In this document: positions 49,291-58,561 of the stretch, one piece after another | Position numbering within the stretch: position 1 is the first letter of the stretch | Layout of the letters: the number at the start of each line of letters is the position of its first letter | NCBI GenBank assembly: GCA_019419555.1 | Contig: DXZR01000003.1 | Coordinates: 33,364 to 97,363 of the forward strand | Length of the DNA stretch: 64,000 bases | Source of the DNA: Collinsella sp. | GTDB taxonomy: Bacteria > Actinomycetota > Coriobacteriia > Coriobacteriales > Coriobacteriaceae | Direction: 5' to 3' | Translations under genes and position numbers: made by a program | The notes under the pieces: generated by a model | Told to the model about the DNA's origin: nothing | Databases searched by the model: none | What the model saw: only the letters and a program-made list of their open reading frames with translations

Positions 49291-51102
49291 ATGAATACTT
49301 CAATTGACATTTCCCACATCCGCAACTTCTCGATTGTTGCGCACATCGACCATGGCAAGTCCACGATCAGTGACCGCATTCTCGAGCTCACCCATACCGT
49401 TGACGAGCGCGATATGGAGTCGCAGCTGCTCGACACTATGGATATCGAGCGCGAGCGCGGCATCACGATCAAGTCCAATGCCGTTCGCGTGTCCTATGAC
49501 GCCGACGATGGCGAGACGTATCAGTTCAATCTGATCGATACGCCGGGCCACGTGGACTTTACCTACGAGGTCTCGCGCTCGCTGGCAGCCTGTGAGGGCG
49601 CGGTGCTCGTTGTCGACGCCACGCAGGGCGTCGAGGCGCAGACCGTCTCCAACGCGACGCTCGCCATGAACGCCAATCTGGACATTGTGCCGGCCATCAA
49701 CAAGATTGACCTGCCCTCGGCCCATCCCGATGAGGTTAAGACCGAGATCGAGGATGACCTGGCGATTCCTGCCGATGATGCCGTGTGTGTCTCGGGCAAG
49801 ACCGGCGAGGGCATCCACGATCTGCTAGAGTCCATTGTCTTTTTGATCTCTCCGCCCAAGGGCGATGCGAACGCGCCGCTCAAGGCACTCATTCTGGATT
49901 CGTACTTCGACGAGTATCGTGGCGTCGTCGCCACGGTGCGCGTCTTTGACGGATCCATCAAAAAAGGCGATACCCTGCGCATGATGCAGGCAAAGGGCGA
50001 CTTTTTGGTCGATGGCGTGGGCGTCAAGCGTCCCGCCGAGACCCCGGTCGACGCGCTGACGGTCGGCGAGGTCGGATACGTGGTCACGGGCCTGAAGGAC
50101 CCCGAGGCCGTTCGCGTGGGCGATACCCTCACGTGGGCGTCGAATCCCTGCCCCGAGCCGCTTCCCGGTTACCGCGAGGCCAAGCCCATGGTCTATACGG
50201 GCCTGTTCCCGATCGATAACAAGGACTACGAGAACCTGCGTGATGCGCTCGATAAGCTGCACGTCAACGACCCGTCGTTGGTGTGGGAGCCCGAGACCTC
50301 GGTGGCGCTCGGCTTTGGCTTCCGCGTGGGCTTCCTGGGCCTGCTGCACATGGAAGTCGTCAAGGAGCGCCTGGAGCGCGAGTTCAACTTGGACCTCATT
50401 GCCACGAGCCCCTCGGTGGACTATCACGTCTACAAGACTGACGGCGAGATGATTGATGTCCGTAGCCCGCAGGATCTGCCCGAGGCTACGCGCATCGAGC
50501 GTATCGAGGAGCCCTACCTCAAGGCAAAGATCATCTGCCCGCCCGAGTATACGGGTGCCGTCATGCAGCTCGCTATCGAGCACCGCGGCATTACTACCGA
50601 CATGATCCATCTCACGAGCAAGTCGGTCGAGATGCGCTTTGATATGCCGCTTGCCGAGCTCATCTTGGACTTCTTCGATCAGCTCAAGAGCCGTACCAAG
50701 GGCTATGCCTCGCTCGACTACGAGTTCAACGAGTACCGTCCATCTGAGCTTGTGAAGCTCGATATCCTGCTTTCGGGCGACGAGGTGGACGCGCTGTCGT
50801 TTATCGTGCACAAGGATAAGGCTTATGGTCTGGCCCGTGGCCTGTGCGACAAGCTTAAGGAGATCATCCCGCGTCAGCTGTTCGAGGTTCCCATCCAGGG
50901 TGCTATCGGCAATAAGATCATTGCCCGCTCCACCGTCAAGGCGCGTCGCAAGGACGTGCTTGCTAAGTGCTACGGCGGCGATATCTCGCGTAAGCGCAAG
51001 CTGCTCGAGAAGCAGAAAGAGGGCAAGAAGCGCATGAAGGCCATCGGATCGGTCGAGGTCCCGCAGGAGGCCTTTATGGCGATCCTCAAGGTGGACGAGT
51101 AG
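49291..51102 (+). CDS. lepA: Elongation factor 4 (LepA GTPase)
   Basis: Ribosome-associated translational GTPase acting in initiation or back-translocation and 30S biogenesis. 603 residues: G1 AHIDHGKST, G2 ERERGITIKS, G3 DTPGHVDF, G4 NKID; EF-G-like domains II, III and V, and the LepA-specific C-terminal domain (YGGDISRKRKLLEKQKEGKKRMK). ATG 49291 is the family start (IDISHIRNFSIVAHID). No good ribosome site lies upstream; a -10-like TAAGAT ends 7 bases before the ATG. Confidence 0.96.
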   Translation: MNTSIDISHIRNFSIVAHIDHGKSTISDRILELTHTVDERDMESQLLDTMDIERERGITIKSNAVRVSYDADDGETYQFNLIDTPGHVDFTYEVSRSLAACEGAVLVVDATQGVEAQTVSNATLAMNANLDIVPAINKIDLPSAHPDEVKTEIEDDLAIPADDAVCVSGKTGEGIHDLLESIVFLISPPKGDANAPLKALILDSYFDEYRGVVATVRVFDGSIKKGDTLRMMQAKGDFLVDGVGVKRPAETPVDALTVGEVGYVVTGLKDPEAVRVGDTLTWASNPCPEPLPGYREAKPMVYTGLFPIDNKDYENLRDALDKLHVNDPSLVWEPETSVALGFGFRVGFLGLLHMEVVKERLEREFNLDLIATSPSVDYHVYKTDGEMIDVRSPQDLPEATRIERIEEPYLKAKIICPPEYTGAVMQLAIEHRGITTDMIHLTSKSVEMRFDMPLAELILDFFDQLKSRTKGYASLDYEFNEYRPSELVKLDILLSGDEVDALSFIVHKDKAYGLARGLCDKLKEIIPRQLFEVPIQGAIGNKIIARSTVKARRKDVLAKCYGGDISRKRKLLEKQKEGKKRMKAIGSVEVPQEAFMAILKVDE

Positions 51103-51106
51103 GTCT

Positions 51107-52150
51107 ATGGCGCTTTCCGAATACAGCAAGCGGCTGCTGGGCGCCTATGCCGAGCAGCCGTTCCTTATGGCTCCCATGGCGGGCGTGACCGACCCTGCCT
51201 ACCGCATCATGTGCCGCCGCCGCGGTGCCAACCTTGCCTACAGCGAGATGGTGAGCGTGGCGGGCCTTGCCTATGCTAGCAACAAAACGTGGCGCCTGGT
51301 GCTGCCGGCCGACGAGGAGCAGCAGATTTGCGTGCAGCTCTTTGGCTCCAAGCCCGAGCAGTTTGCGAGCGCCGTCGCCGCCGTCGAGGATCGTGTGGGC
51401 GATCGTCTGTCGCTCATCGATATCAATATGGCATGCCCCGCCCGCAAGGTCGTTACCAAGGGCGAGGGCTCGGCGCTTATGCGCACACCCGATCTGGCCG
51501 AGAAGATTGTTGAGGCAGCTGTGGGCGCGGCTCATGTTCCCGTGACCGTGAAGATCCGCAAGGGTTTTTATGCCGAGGACCGCAACGCCGCAACGTTTGC
51601 CCAGATGCTCGAAGGGGCGGGCGCCTCCGCAGTTGCCGTGCACGGTCGTTGTGCCACGCAGCTCTATACGGGGCAGGCCGATTGGTCTGTCGTCGATGAG
51701 GTCGCAGATGCCGTCGAGATTCCCGTGATTGGTTCGGGCGATGTGTTCTGCGCCGAGGATGCCGCGGAGCATCTGCGCAGTTCTGGTGCCAGCGCGGTGT
51801 TTATCGCGCGCGGCATCTATGGTAATCCCTGGGTGTTCGGTGATGCTCGCGCCCTTGCGCTCGATGGCATACCGGTGCCGGCGCGCAGCTCCGTCGAGCG
51901 CCTGGACGCCCTGCGTGAACACCTAACGCTGACGCACGAGCTTCTGCCGCTCATGTCGCGTGCCCGCACGTACGCAAGCTGGTACTTAAAAGGCATGCCC
52001 CATGCCGCCGCTTGGCGTGCCCATGTGGTGCGCTGTTCCACATACGAGGAGTTTATGGTGCTGGTCGATGAGATCGAGCGCGATGTGGTGGCCTGCGAGG
52101 CCGCACTTGCCGCCGGCGAATCGGTGCCCCCTCATCCGCTGGAGGCTTAA
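51107..52150 (+). CDS. dus: tRNA-dihydrouridine synthase
   Basis: FMN enzyme reducing uridines in the tRNA D-loop with NADPH. 347 residues; N-terminal FLMAPMAGVTDPAYRIMCRR, the catalytic-cysteine segment IDINMACPARKVVTKGEGSAL, and IPVIGSGDVFCAEDA. Closest in pattern to DusB. It starts 4 bases after lepA and precedes hemW by 2 bases. Target uridine positions are not predictable here. Confidence 0.93.
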   Translation: MALSEYSKRLLGAYAEQPFLMAPMAGVTDPAYRIMCRRRGANLAYSEMVSVAGLAYASNKTWRLVLPADEEQQICVQLFGSKPEQFASAVAAVEDRVGDRLSLIDINMACPARKVVTKGEGSALMRTPDLAEKIVEAAVGAAHVPVTVKIRKGFYAEDRNAATFAQMLEGAGASAVAVHGRCATQLYTGQADWSVVDEVADAVEIPVIGSGDVFCAEDAAEHLRSSGASAVFIARGIYGNPWVFGDARALALDGIPVPARSSVERLDALREHLTLTHELLPLMSRARTYASWYLKGMPHAAAWRAHVVRCSTYEEFMVLVDEIERDVVACEAALAAGESVPPHPLEA

Positions 52151-52152
52151 GG

Positions 52153-53385
52153 GTGGCCGTTACCGCGCTGTACGTGCACGTGCCGTTTTGCGCCCAAAAG
52201 TGCCGGTACTGCGACTTTGACTCGCGCAGTTTTGCTCCGTGTGATCTGAGCGCTGCGCTCGATGCCTATTTTGAGCAGTTGTTCGCGCGTCTCGATGCTT
52301 TTGGCAAGGCTGGTGCCCTTGACCAGATCCGCACCGTCTATGTTGGCGGCGGTACGCCGTCGCTGGCGGGGGAGCGCCTGGTGGAGCTGGCGCGGCGTAT
52401 TCGTGCGTGGTGCGCCCCCGTTGAGTTTACCTGCGAGGCCAATCCCGAGTCGCTGACCGCCGAGCTTGCCGCTGCACTTGCCAAGGTTGGTGTCACACGC
52501 GTCTCTCTGGGCGTGCAAACGCTCGATAACACCGAACTTACCGCTATCGGCCGTATTCACGATGCCGATCGGGCGCTCGCCGCCATCGCGACAGTCAAGA
52601 CCGCTGGGCTTGACGTGTCGTGCGACCTTATGTGCGGACTTCCCGGGCAGACCGCAGCGAGTTGGAAGCGCACGCTCGATGGCGTGCTGGTGGCGGCGCC
52701 GCATCATGTGTCGGTGTACCCGCTCACGCTCGAGGAGGCCACGCCGCTCTACCTCATGGCGTGTCGCGACGAGTCGCTCGAGCCCGACGAGGATTTTCAG
52801 GCCGCCTGCATGGATATGGCACGCGAGCTCCTGGGTGCGGCCGGTTATCACCCCTATGAGGTGGCGAGCTATGCGCTCGACGGCCATGAGTGCGCCCATA
52901 ACATTGCCTACTGGACCGGACGGGGCTACCTGGGCCTGGGTCGTTCTGCCGCGGGCATGCTCGACGCCGAGGATTTCGACCGTCTTGCAGGTTTGTTCCC
53001 CGGCGTGTCTTCTCGAGGCGATGCGCACCGCGTGCGTCTGGTGCAACGCGACGATGACGCGACGGCGTTCGAGGCCGAACATCTGTCGCAGCGCGAGGCT
53101 GAGGCCGAAGACCTGATGCTCGCCTGTCGCATGACGCGCGGTGTCGCGTCCGACCTGTTGGTTCGCGCGGCTCGTGTCATCCCGGCCGATGAGCTGGCAG
53201 CTGCCTGCGATCGCGCACTCGAATTGGGTCTTGCCACTTGGGTGCCCGAGACGTTCGGGGTCCATGGGGGACCCTTCACTTCGGCAGATGTCGTCGCGGG
53301 TCATGTTCGAGCTCGTCTGGCGCCGACCCACCTGGGCTGGCTCGATGGAAATGTTCTGTTCGAGCTGTTTTGGGATCTAGCTTAG
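52153..53385 (+). CDS. hemW: Radical SAM heme chaperone HemW-like protein
   Basis: 410-residue relative of coproporphyrinogen dehydrogenase HemN. The 4Fe-4S cysteines are in LYVHVPFCAQKCRYCDF (CxxxCxxC, then a Phe replaced context), followed by VYVGGGTPS, SLGVQTLDN and CDLMCGLPGQT. HemW proteins bind heme and are often misnamed as HemN; the position downstream of lepA is the usual HemW place. GTG at 52153. The C-terminal HemN-type winged helix is present. Confidence 0.9.
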   Translation: MAVTALYVHVPFCAQKCRYCDFDSRSFAPCDLSAALDAYFEQLFARLDAFGKAGALDQIRTVYVGGGTPSLAGERLVELARRIRAWCAPVEFTCEANPESLTAELAAALAKVGVTRVSLGVQTLDNTELTAIGRIHDADRALAAIATVKTAGLDVSCDLMCGLPGQTAASWKRTLDGVLVAAPHHVSVYPLTLEEATPLYLMACRDESLEPDEDFQAACMDMARELLGAAGYHPYEVASYALDGHECAHNIAYWTGRGYLGLGRSAAGMLDAEDFDRLAGLFPGVSSRGDAHRVRLVQRDDDATAFEAEHLSQREAEAEDLMLACRMTRGVASDLLVRAARVIPADELAAACDRALELGLATWVPETFGVHGGPFTSADVVAGHVRARLAPTHLGWLDGNVLFELFWDLA

Positions 53386-53395
53386 GTCGCTCGGG

Positions 53396-53401
53396 TAGAA
53401 T
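53396..53401 (+). promoter_or_regulatory. Candidate -10 upstream of the dnaJ-like pair
   Basis: TAGAAT in the context CGCTCGGGTAGAAT, strikingly similar to CGCTCGGGTAAGAT before lepA. It lies 42 bases before the first J-protein gene. Confidence 0.35.
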
Positions 53402-53443
53402 TACCGGAATATATACGCTGCTGTGAGCAGGAGGTTGCCGCGC

Positions 53444-54547
53444 ATGGCGACGATGAACGAAAAAGATTACTACGAGATTCTGGGTGTCTCCAAGGACGCC
53501 ACCTCGCGTGATATTCAAAAGGCCTTCCAGCAAAAGGCCCGCAAGCTCCATCCGGACGTCAACAAAGAGCCGGATGCCGAGGAAAAGTTTAAAGAGGTTT
53601 CCGAGGCCTACGCCGTGCTTTCGGACGAGCAGAAGCGTTCGCGCTACGACGCCATGCGTTCTGGCAATCCCTTTGCCGGTGCTCCTACGGCTTCGCCCTA
53701 TGGTGGTGGCTACGCCGGCAACACGGGTTATGGCAATCCCTTTGAGGGCGGCTTTCCCTTTGGTGGCGCCTGGGGCCAGCAGCGTCGCGGGCAGGCTGCC
53801 TACAATCCCGAGAACGGTGCCAACGTGGTCGTCGATATCAAACTCGACGCCAAGGAGGCCAAGGGCGGTGCCCGCAAGACCGTCCGCTACACGCGTTTCG
53901 ATACGTGCGGACATTGCGGCGGTTCGGGTTCTGTCTCCTCCGAGCATGCCCATACCTGCCCAAGCTGTGGCGGCCGCGGCCACATCGACGTCGACCTGTC
54001 CTTCCTGTTTGGTGCAGGCACGTTCCAGTCGGTTTGCCCCGAGTGCGGCGGTTCCGGTAAGGTCGTGGCCGACCCCTGCCCTGATTGCGGTGGCAGCGGT
54101 CGTACTCGCGTAACCTCCGAGCAGACGATTGAGTTTCCTGCCGGCACGCACGATGGCGACGAGGTCCGCATTAGCGGCATGGGTCATGCTGGCACCAACG
54201 GTGCCGCGGGCGGCGACCTGGTCGGCCGCGCCCATGTTGAAGCCGAGCGCTTGGAAGGCAAAGCTCGTACCGGTTTTTACCTGATGGGCATCGTGGCGCC
54301 GTTTTTGGTACTCTCGGCCATCTCGGGCGTGTTCTCGGCCTTTGCCGTGATGTGCTTTATTCCGTTTACCATGGGCCTGTTCATGGTGCTTTCGGACGGC
54401 GTGCTTCATCGCAGTCTGCTGTGGTGGAAGCGCGGCGCGATGCAGTTTGCCAACGGTTTTGCCAACGGCTTCATGTTCGCGCTCGTGTCGGTTTGGTTCG
54501 CGAGCTGCTCGCAACGGGCCATGCTTTCGCCGTACCAAATGCAATAA
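53444..54547 (+). CDS. DnaJ-like protein with C-terminal membrane domain
   Basis: 367-residue J-domain protein of unusual build. J domain at 1-72 with the HPD motif at 36-38 (stimulates DnaK ATPase); Gly/Phe-rich linker about 73-125; four zinc-finger repeats with C155/C158, C172/C175, C198/C201 and C212/C215; and a partial client-binding region (EQTIEFPAGTHDGDEVRISGMG). From residue 276 the sequence leaves the DnaJ pattern: three hydrophobic stretches follow at about 278-300, 301-316 and 336-354, replacing the second client-binding and dimerisation domains. It therefore looks like a membrane-tethered J protein. ATG 53444 has CAGGAGG upstream. The next gene is a full-length DnaJ. Membrane topology is inferred. 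Confidence 0.85.
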   Translation: MATMNEKDYYEILGVSKDATSRDIQKAFQQKARKLHPDVNKEPDAEEKFKEVSEAYAVLSDEQKRSRYDAMRSGNPFAGAPTASPYGGGYAGNTGYGNPFEGGFPFGGAWGQQRRGQAAYNPENGANVVVDIKLDAKEAKGGARKTVRYTRFDTCGHCGGSGSVSSEHAHTCPSCGGRGHIDVDLSFLFGAGTFQSVCPECGGSGKVVADPCPDCGGSGRTRVTSEQTIEFPAGTHDGDEVRISGMGHAGTNGAAGGDLVGRAHVEAERLEGKARTGFYLMGIVAPFLVLSAISGVFSAFAVMCFIPFTMGLFMVLSDGVLHRSLLWWKRGAMQFANGFANGFMFALVSVWFASCSQRAMLSPYQMQ

Positions 54548-54628
54548 CATCAAACCCTCTGTTTGCGGTCGGCCCAGCTTGGGTATAGGACGCACTGTGA
54601 CAATAATGAAAGTCGGAAGGATTCGGTC

Positions 54629-55777
54629 GTGTCGGAAAATAGGGATTACTACGAGGTGCTTGGCGTCGACAGGGATGCCGACGCGCGGACGATCAAGCGT
54701 GCGTTTCTAAAGAAGGCCCGTACCGTACATCCGGATGTTTCGGACGACCCCGAGGCCGGGGCCAAGTTTAAGGAGCTCAACGAGGCCTATTCCGTTCTTT
54801 CCGATGAGCAGAAGCGTGCTAACTACGACCGTTACGGCACTGCCGACGGCCCTGGTGGTTCGGGCTACGTCGATATCAACGATATCTTTGGTGGCATGGG
54901 CATGGACGACTTGTTCTCGTCGTTCTTTGGCGGCGGTGCCGGCGGTGGCTCCCGCAGCCGTCGTGAGCGTCGTCGCGGACGTGACATGGCCATCTCCCTT
55001 TCGGTGACGCTCGAGGAGGCGGCGCTCGGTTGCAAAAAGACGATCAGCTATGACCGCCTTGCTCCCTGTGAGGATTGCAATGGCACCGGTAGGGCCGAGG
55101 GTGCACAGGAAAAGCAGTGCAGTCGCTGCCACGGCACGGGCTACGTCACGACGGTTCAGCGTTCGTTCCTGGGCCAGGTTCAGTCTTCCTCGCCTTGCCC
55201 CGACTGCCATGGCGAGGGTACGGTTATCGACCATCCCTGCGAGACCTGCGACGGTCAGGGCCGCACGCCTTCGCATGAGAAGATCGACATCGATATTCCC
55301 GCCGGCGTTTCGACCGGTCGCCAGCTGCGTGTGAGCGGCTTTGGCGAGGCCGGCCTTCGCGGTGAGCCTTCGGGTGACCTGATTGTCAACGTGCGCGTTG
55401 CCGACCATGAGCGCTTTAAGCGCAACGGCGACGACCTGTACCTCGTGAGCGATATCTCGATTGCGCAGGCTGCGCTCGGATGCGAGATCGAGGTCGAGGG
55501 CATTATGCCTGACGAGGTCGTCAAGGTGACGGTCCCTGCTGGTGCACAGTACGGCGACACCGTGAGCGTCAACAATTACGGCATGCCGCGTATCGGCGGT
55601 GGCGGTTCGCGCGGTCGTCTGATCGTGCAGCTGCGCGTGGTCGTCCCCACCAATCTCTCCAACAAGCAGCGCGAGCTGCTCCGTGCTTTTGCCGATGATA
55701 TGGGCGATGACGTCGCTTCCGGTAAGAAGTCGGTGACCGACCGTATCAAGAGTGCCCTCGACGATATCCTCGATTAA
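54629..55777 (+). CDS. dnaJ: Chaperone protein DnaJ
   Basis: Canonical 382-residue Hsp40 delivering clients to DnaK. J domain with HPD (KKARTVHPDVSDD), Gly-rich linker, zinc domain with four CxxCxGxG repeats (CEDCNGTG, CSRCHGTG, CPDCHGEG, CETCDGQG), and both C-terminal beta domains ending RELLRAFADDMGDD. GTG 54629 is chosen, 8 bases after GGAAGG. No hrcA or grpE is adjacent. A -10-like TATAGG lies at about 54585. Confidence 0.95.
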   Translation: MSENRDYYEVLGVDRDADARTIKRAFLKKARTVHPDVSDDPEAGAKFKELNEAYSVLSDEQKRANYDRYGTADGPGGSGYVDINDIFGGMGMDDLFSSFFGGGAGGGSRSRRERRRGRDMAISLSVTLEEAALGCKKTISYDRLAPCEDCNGTGRAEGAQEKQCSRCHGTGYVTTVQRSFLGQVQSSSPCPDCHGEGTVIDHPCETCDGQGRTPSHEKIDIDIPAGVSTGRQLRVSGFGEAGLRGEPSGDLIVNVRVADHERFKRNGDDLYLVSDISIAQAALGCEIEVEGIMPDEVVKVTVPAGAQYGDTVSVNNYGMPRIGGGGSRGRLIVQLRVVVPTNLSNKQRELLRAFADDMGDDVASGKKSVTDRIKSALDDILD

Positions 55778-55786
55778 GGAGCCCGC

Positions 55787-57079
55787 GTGCTCGCACCCCA
55801 TATTTCCGTCGTCAACCTCGGCTGCCGTGTCAACCGGGTTGAGTCTGACCGTATCACTGCCGATCTTATGCGCCTGGGCTTTGCTATGGTGGAGCCCCAG
55901 GATGCCGATCTGATCGTCATTAACACTTGTGCCGTTACGGGCGAGGCCGAGGCCAAGACCCGTAAGGCCGTCCGTCATGCGCTGGCCCATCCTAACGACC
56001 CTTACGTGGTCGTAACCGGCTGCGTCGTCAACCTGCATCCCGAGGAGTTGCTGGAGCTCTCCGATCGCGTGATCGCCGAGCCGTCCAAGATTGACGTCGC
56101 CGAGCGCGTCTGCGAGGTACTGGGTGTCGAATCCGATAGCGTTCCCGCCTGCAGCGATGGCGAGGTGGTCGATGCGCTCGGTCGCTCTCGCCTGGGCGTG
56201 AAGATTCAGGACGGCTGCAACCATCGCTGCACCTATTGCATTGTGTGGAAGGCACGCGGCCCCGAGCGCTCCGTGCCCGTCGAGTCCGTGCTCGAGCAAG
56301 TTCGCGAGGCCCAGGAGGCCGGCGTGCCCGAGGTGGTGCTGACCGGTGTGAACCTGGGTGCCTACGATGGCAAGAGCGCGACCGACGAGCACGTCGAAAT
56401 CGATGAGCTGCTCGAGGCCATCATGGAGCGCACGTCTATTCCGCATGTGCGCATTTCCTCGGTCGAGCCCATGGATATCTCTGAGCGCCTGCTTAAGGTT
56501 ATGGCGCGCTATCCGCAGCGTATCGCCCCGTTTTTGCACCTGCCCGTGCAGTCCGGCTGCACGGCGACCCTGCATCGCATGGGCCGTCCCTATAGTGCGG
56601 AGGCCTTTGAGGACACGGTGCGTATGATTCGCGCCAATCTGCCGCAGGCGTCACTTTCTTGCGACGTTATTGTCGGCTTCCCTGGTGAGACGGACGAGGA
56701 GTTCGAGGAGTCGCTGGCGCTGTGCCGCCGTGTGGGTTTCTCGCGTATGCACGTGTTCCGCTACAGCAAGCGTCCCGGTACCCTTGCTGCCGACATGCTC
56801 GACCAGGTTCCGCCCGAGGTTATGGCCGAGCGCAGCCGCCGTATGCGGGCCGCTGCACAGGAGCTCGCTATTGCCGACGCTCGCCGTCGCGTGGGCACGG
56901 TCGAGCGTGCCGTGCTCGAGTATGGCGACAACCTGATGCTCGGCTCCTTCCATCATGCCCGCCTTGACGATACCCGTGGACTCACGGCCCCGTGCCTGCT
57001 CGATGTTGCTATCATCGGAGTCGATGATTCCGGCTTGGTCCATGCACGCAGGGAGGTTCATGGAAGCCTCGAAGATTAG
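55787..57079 (+). CDS. mtaB: tRNA t6A methylthiotransferase MtaB
   Basis: Radical SAM enzyme converting t6A37 to ms2t6A37 in tRNAs reading ANN codons. 430 residues: N-terminal UPF0004 domain with three cluster cysteines (VNLGCRVNRVESD, INTCAVTGEAEAKTRK, VTGCVVNLHPEEL), the radical SAM motif CNHRCTYC, HLPVQSGCTATLHRMGRPY, and a TRAM-like tail. The missing third thread of MiaB-type features and the NTCAVT motif favour MtaB. GTG 55787, 9 bases after dnaJ; the dnaJ-mtaB neighbourhood resembles Bacillus. Confidence 0.92.
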   Translation: MLAPHISVVNLGCRVNRVESDRITADLMRLGFAMVEPQDADLIVINTCAVTGEAEAKTRKAVRHALAHPNDPYVVVTGCVVNLHPEELLELSDRVIAEPSKIDVAERVCEVLGVESDSVPACSDGEVVDALGRSRLGVKIQDGCNHRCTYCIVWKARGPERSVPVESVLEQVREAQEAGVPEVVLTGVNLGAYDGKSATDEHVEIDELLEAIMERTSIPHVRISSVEPMDISERLLKVMARYPQRIAPFLHLPVQSGCTATLHRMGRPYSAEAFEDTVRMIRANLPQASLSCDVIVGFPGETDEEFEESLALCRRVGFSRMHVFRYSKRPGTLAADMLDQVPPEVMAERSRRMRAAAQELAIADARRRVGTVERAVLEYGDNLMLGSFHHARLDDTRGLTAPCLLDVAIIGVDDSGLVHARREVHGSLED

Positions 57080-58046
57080 ACTTACCGTTCCCGAGGGAAT
57101 TGACCCCTCTCGTGTGCTGGGCGCTGGTGACGGCGTTCTGCGCACGCTCGAGGGCCTGGTTCGCGCCCACGTGGTTGCCCGTGGTGACAGCATCGCCGTG
57201 GGCGGTGACCCGGATGAGGTTGAGCTCGTGGCGCGCTTTTTCGAGCATGCTTTTCGCGAGGCGGCCGCCGGGCGCACACTGTCTGCCGACGATGTCTCTC
57301 GCTGCCTGGCCGTCTTGCGCGACGGTGAGCACGAGGCTACGTCGCTTCGCGATGACGTGCTGCTTTCGTATCGCGGCCGTGCCATTCGCCCCAAGACGCT
57401 GGGCCAAAAGCGCTATGTGGATGCCATCCGCACGCATACCATCACGTTTGGCCTGGGTCCTGCCGGCACCGGTAAGACCTATCTGGCCATGGCGCTCGCC
57501 GTTGCCGCGCTCAAGCGCCACGAGGTGGGCCGGCTGATCTTGACGCGTCCGGTTGTCGAGGCGGGGGAGAACTTGGGCTTTTTGCCCGGCACCCTCGAGG
57601 AAAAGATCGATCCCTACATGCGTCCGCTCTACGACGCCCTTTTTGACATGATGGATCGCGAGCGCACCGATGAGCTTATGGAGCGTGGCGTGATCGAGAT
57701 CGCCCCGCTTGCCTACATGCGCGGCCGCACGCTGAGCGATGCCTTCGTGGTGCTCGACGAGGCGCAAAATACCACGCCTGAGCAGATGAAGATGTTCCTG
57801 ACGCGCTTGGGCTTTAACTCCAAGTTTGTGATTACCGGCGACCTGAGCCAGCGCGACCTGGTGGGTCGTCGTGGCGGTCTTGCCGACGTTGAGCAGATTT
57901 TGGGCCGTGTCGACGATGTCGCATTTTCGCACCTCGAGCGCGCCGACGTGGTGCGCCATGCCTTGGTGGGACGTATCGTCGAGGCATACGACACTTATGA
58001 TGACGTGCGCGAGCAGCGCCCGCGCGACCGAAAGGAGTCCCGTTGA
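57060..58046 (+). CDS. phoH: PhoH-family ATPase
   Basis: 328-residue cytoplasmic P-loop ATPase related to superfamily I helicases. Walker A GPAGTGKTYLAMA, ILTRPVVEAGENLGFLPG (the PhoH signature), Walker B AFVVLDEAQNTTPEQMKMFLTRLG and TGDLSQRD. An N-terminal KH-like region (residues 1-75) matches the YbeZ type. Linked to ybeY, with which YbeZ works in rRNA processing. The ATG at 57060 overlaps mtaB by 20 bases; GGGAGG lies close upstream. Confidence 0.92.
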   Translation: MEASKIRLTVPEGIDPSRVLGAGDGVLRTLEGLVRAHVVARGDSIAVGGDPDEVELVARFFEHAFREAAAGRTLSADDVSRCLAVLRDGEHEATSLRDDVLLSYRGRAIRPKTLGQKRYVDAIRTHTITFGLGPAGTGKTYLAMALAVAALKRHEVGRLILTRPVVEAGENLGFLPGTLEEKIDPYMRPLYDALFDMMDRERTDELMERGVIEIAPLAYMRGRTLSDAFVVLDEAQNTTPEQMKMFLTRLGFNSKFVITGDLSQRDLVGRRGGLADVEQILGRVDDVAFSHLERADVVRHALVGRIVEAYDTYDDVREQRPRDRKESR

Positions 58047-58552
58047 GTGTATTGATCAGCAACGATGCCGAGCTCGATACGCTGCTCGATGCGCAGGAGG
58101 TGGAGCACATCTGCGAGGTCGTGCTTGCCGCCGAGGGCGTTGAGCGTGAAGTCGAGATTTCCCTTTCGTATGTCGACGAGGACGAGATGCACGAGCTCAA
58201 CCACGAGTGGCGCGGTATCGATCGCACCACCGATGTACTCTCGTTTGAGTGCGATTCGGCCTTTGACGATGACATTCCCGCCGATGAGACGCTCGAGCTC
58301 GGCGATATTATCTTGGCCCCGCAGGTTATTGCCCGTCAGGCCCCCGGTTTTGGCAATAGCCCCGCTGACGAGTGCCGTCTGATGCTCGTTCACGGCATGC
58401 TGCACCTGCTGGGCTATGACCACATCGAGGACGACGAGGCCGAGGTCATGGAGGCCCGCGAGGACGCCATCCTGCGCGATTTGGCGCTCGAGCGCGGCGA
58501 GGACCCCAAGCTAGTCCACGTCGGCCCCATCACCAACCACGCCCACGACTAG
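58043..58552 (+). CDS. ybeY: Endoribonuclease YbeY
   Basis: Zinc-dependent endoribonuclease for 16S rRNA 3' maturation and ribosome quality control. 169 residues with the metal motif HGMLHLLGYDH (HxxxHxxGxxH) near residue 120 and the N-terminal LSYVDEDEMHELNHEWRGIDRTTDVLSFE. TTG 58043 is the start, overlapping phoH by 4 bases, with AAAGGAG upstream. The C-terminal 20 residues are a variable tail. Confidence 0.93.
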   Translation: MSVLISNDAELDTLLDAQEVEHICEVVLAAEGVEREVEISLSYVDEDEMHELNHEWRGIDRTTDVLSFECDSAFDDDIPADETLELGDIILAPQVIARQAPGFGNSPADECRLMLVHGMLHLLGYDHIEDDEAEVMEAREDAILRDLALERGEDPKLVHVGPITNHAHD

Positions 58553-58561
58553 GAGCCGTCT

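Noticed and set aside
54707..56575. 622-codon minus-strand open frame across dnaJ and mtaB
   Set aside because: Covers two genes that are clearly coding on the other strand; composition artefact.
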